A stretch of DNA of 64,000 nt from Chryseobacterium sp. Bi04 (GTDB lineage Bacteria > Bacteroidota > Bacteroidia > Flavobacteriales > Weeksellaceae): positions 682,001 through 746,000 of the forward strand of contig NZ_CAKKLP010000001.1 in NCBI RefSeq assembly GCF_918698085.1. Direction: 5' to 3'. Positions 62,663-64,000 of this stretch are shown here, in pieces; the stretch's first letter is position 1, and every line of letters starts with the position of its first letter. Under the pieces are notes generated by a model. That model saw nothing but the letters and a program-made list of their open reading frames with translations. It made no database searches and had not been told where the DNA came from. A program made the position numbers and the translations under genes.

Positions 62663-62735
62663 AAGGGGATGTTTTATCAGCAAATATAAAAAATAAATAA
62701 CGTTAAATTAAAGATTTTGAGATATTTTTAATGAA
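62649..62735 (-). repeat. Right copy of the duplicated T9SS-gene leader
   Basis: Matches 60006-60092 as described there; carries the -7 box and the MNK start codon of the small ORF. Confidence 0.85.
62681..62688 (-). promoter_or_regulatory. -7 box of the small ORF/696-aa T9SS protein leader
   Basis: TATATTTG on the minus strand, 18 bases before the ATG at 62662, conserved with 60038-60045. Confidence 0.5.
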
Positions 62736-62929
62736 AACGGGATTTAATGTGTAATATTATATTTATTATTTTTAGACCAACGAAAACGTGTATGAATGTA
62801 TTTTTAACCTGATAAAGCTGAGATCAGCAGCATCTGTTTTTACACCTTATTATAGTAGAGGTACAAAAGGATTAGCTATTATTAATAATAAAACTACTGT
62901 AAACAGGAGGTTCATTATGTTGATAAAAA

Positions 62930-62954
62930 AAATCACCCCGGTCCGGGGTGATTT
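62930..62954 (-). terminator. Terminator of the cut-off T9SS gene
   Basis: Same hairpin as 57702-57726, 22 bases past the stop. Confidence 0.85.
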
Positions 62955-62975
62955 ACATAAGGTTATGAATAAAAT

Positions 62976-64000
62976 TTATTCTTTATTTTTTACCAATACC
63001 CATCCTGAATATTTGGTTTCGGTATTGTTTTTATCGTTTTCGTTCCATGAAATGGTGTACCAGTAGGTTCCTGTCGCGATTCTTTTGCCAAAGGCTGTTC
63101 CATCCCAGGTGAAATTTCTGATTTTGCTGGCTTCATGAAGCTTGTTTCCATATCGGTCATACACAATAAATACCAGGTTTTTCTTGTATGCTAAAGCTGA
63201 ATAATCAATAACATCATTGACGTTGTCTCCGTTGGGAGTAATCGCATTGATAAGGTTAGGAACCGTAACGGTAACCTGAACCGGAGTACAATTGAAAGAG
63301 TCTTTTACATACACCGTGTTTTCCCCTCTTGGAAGCCCTGTGAATGAATTGGATTCCTGCCAGTTTATTCCATCAATAGAAAACTGGTAAGGAGGAACTC
63401 CGCCTGTAGCAGTAACTTTGATGGTGTTATTGCTTATTTCAATATTGGAAACCACCGGTTGTTGGCTAGGACGTACATGCACTTCCTGAGGAGTAATACA
63501 TTCCCCTGTTTTCAATTTTACCCAGTATGTTCCTATTCCTACATTGTTGATGATTTGTGTGGTTTCTCCGGTACTCCATTCGTAACCGTCAAATCCAGGT
63601 CCTGCATCCAATGTAGTTGTTCCTTCAGCACAGATCACTTTGTCTTTTAGCACGGTAGATTTTACCGGTGGGAGAACTTTTAATGTGATTTTTGTAATGG
63701 CAAAACATTGCTGTGCATTGTTTACTCTTGCATAGACGATCGTACTTGTTGAAAGGTAAGCATCAGGAATGGCAATTGGATTAGACTGGCTTAGCGCGTC
63801 ATTCATTGTTTTGTAATACTTTAAGACATTTCCTGTAGGCAATGGATTGGGCATGCCAATGTCTGCATGAGTAAGATCAAATGTTGAGAACATGATGTTA
63901 TCCGGGATATAACAGTTTTCCATCTGGGCATCTCTCAATACTACTGTCGGATGAAACTGTAACCTGATGGTAGCCGTAGCAATACATCCGAATGCGGAAG
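62976..64000 (-). CDS. T9SS type B surface protein, near-identical paralogue (N-terminus outside window)
   Basis: The frame is open from the stop at 62976 to the right edge (341 codons) and continues beyond. Visible parts are the end of one beta module, a second module (DAQMENCYIPDNIMFSTFDLTHADIG), the Cys module (CAEGTTTLDAGPGFDGYEWS), a SprB-like repeat and the type B sorting domain ending YSGWVLVKNKE. In the 320 residues compared, it differs from the 715-aa protein at four positions (P-A to P-T, A to T, L to Q, I to V). The Met at 63936-63938 is internal and should not be taken as the start. Confidence 0.88.
   Translation of the reverse strand, partial: SAFGCIATATIRLQFHPTVVLRDAQMENCYIPDNIMFSTFDLTHADIGMPNPLPTGNVLKYYKTMNDALSQSNPIAIPDAYLSTSTIVYARVNNAQQCFAITKITLKVLPPVKSTVLKDKVICAEGTTTLDAGPGFDGYEWSTGETTQIINNVGIGTYWVKLKTGECITPQEVHVRPSQQPVVSNIEISNNTIKVTATGGVPPYQFSIDGINWQESNSFTGLPRGENTVYVKDSFNCTPVQVTVTVPNLINAITPNGDNVNDVIDYSALAYKKNLVFIVYDRYGNKLHEASKIRNFTWDGTAFGKRIATGTYWYTISWNENDKNNTETKYSGWVLVKNKE

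Larger units (their letters stand above)
62663..62975. other. 313-base intergenic region
   Basis: Holds the duplicated leader with its -7 box (62681-62688) on the left and the duplicated terminator (62930-62954) on the right. Between 62736 and 62894 I see nothing recognisable. Confidence 0.6.
62895..64000 (-). repeat. Right copy of the >1.1-kb duplication (runs off the window)
   Basis: Gap-free match to 57667-58772. The right end is not visible, so the duplication may cover a whole gene. Confidence 0.92.

Noticed and set aside
57667..62900. Insertion-sequence or attachment-site duplication
   Set aside because: No transposase, terminal inverted repeats or integrase; the duplicated part is a gene end with its terminator.
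62788..63066. 92-codon plus-strand ORF at the right
   Set aside because: Crosses a terminator and runs antisense into the T9SS sorting domain; the same shadow occurs at 57647-57838 because the DNA is duplicated.
1..64000. tRNA, rRNA, riboswitch
   Set aside because: No intergenic stretch showed a cloverleaf with a CCA-type acceptor, rRNA conserved blocks or a recognised riboswitch core by eye. A tRNAscan-SE and Infernal run would settle it.

Overview
The window reads as one contiguous chromosomal segment of a Chryseobacterium-like member of the Flavobacteriia (Bacteroidota). Reasons seen in the sequence: low GC; secreted proteins ending in type IX secretion (T9SS) sorting domains of both type A and type B; two TonB-dependent receptors; an exosortase of the XrtF type with its flavobacterial partner; several protein families confined mainly to Bacteroidota (DUF4271, DUF4293, DUF4296, DUF5689, DUF6146, DUF6702); a Rho factor with a long N-terminal insertion; and promoters of the Bacteroidota form TTG-N19..21-TAnnTTTG. 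No rRNA, tRNA, CRISPR array, prophage, transposase or plasmid gene was found.

Layout. 1-4.4 kb: a cut-off repeat lipoprotein, an RprX/RprY-like two-component system, an SRPBCC protein and a small unknown protein. 4.4-9 kb: oligopeptidase B and a secreted protein of five tandem domains. 9-15 kb: hemD with DUF4271, a polyprenol-phosphate mannosyltransferase, a DUF4296 lipoprotein, tgt, an LptF/LptG permease and a biotin ligase. 15-20 kb: rsfS, ftsH, a LUD-domain gene, cdsA and psd in one direction (ribosome silencing, membrane proteolysis, phospholipid synthesis). 20-26.6 kb: an MsbA-type ABC exporter, an M28 peptidase, DUF4293, rho and a superoxide dismutase. 26.6-37 kb is largely cell surface: a T9SS type A protein paired with a tail-fibre-like protein, a secreted EEP-family nuclease or phosphatase divergent from a TonB receptor/DUF5689 lipoprotein pair, and an AidA/PixA-family protein. 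37-41 kb is an amgK / RapZ-C-terminal-domain / murU / LOG / DUF6702 cluster that points to amino-sugar recycling. 41-50.6 kb: xrtF and its partner, a CDF metal transporter, asd, a TonB receptor, nadC, nadB and a nitroreductase. 50.7-64 kb: five large type B T9SS surface proteins (the last cut by the window edge), interrupted only by rnhA and dnaB.

The most unusual part is the right-hand 13 kb. Five secreted proteins share one C-terminal scaffold but carry two different N-terminal heads (L-type lectin or a Cys-rich beta head). Two of them are near-identical, the duplication extending past the stop codon through the terminator, and a promoter/leader segment is also duplicated, once ahead of an 11-codon ORF and once ahead of a small ORF that looks frameshifted. 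Other points worth attention are a tRNA-guanine transglycosylase with no zinc-binding cysteines, a Gln/His/Asn-rich disordered segment in Rho, the AmgK/RapZ-CTD/MurU association, a metal-site-like repeat in the first lipoprotein, two successive TTG start codons, and -7 promoter boxes only 4-9 bases from start codons.

All functions were assigned by reading the sequence and recalling family features; no database search was run.
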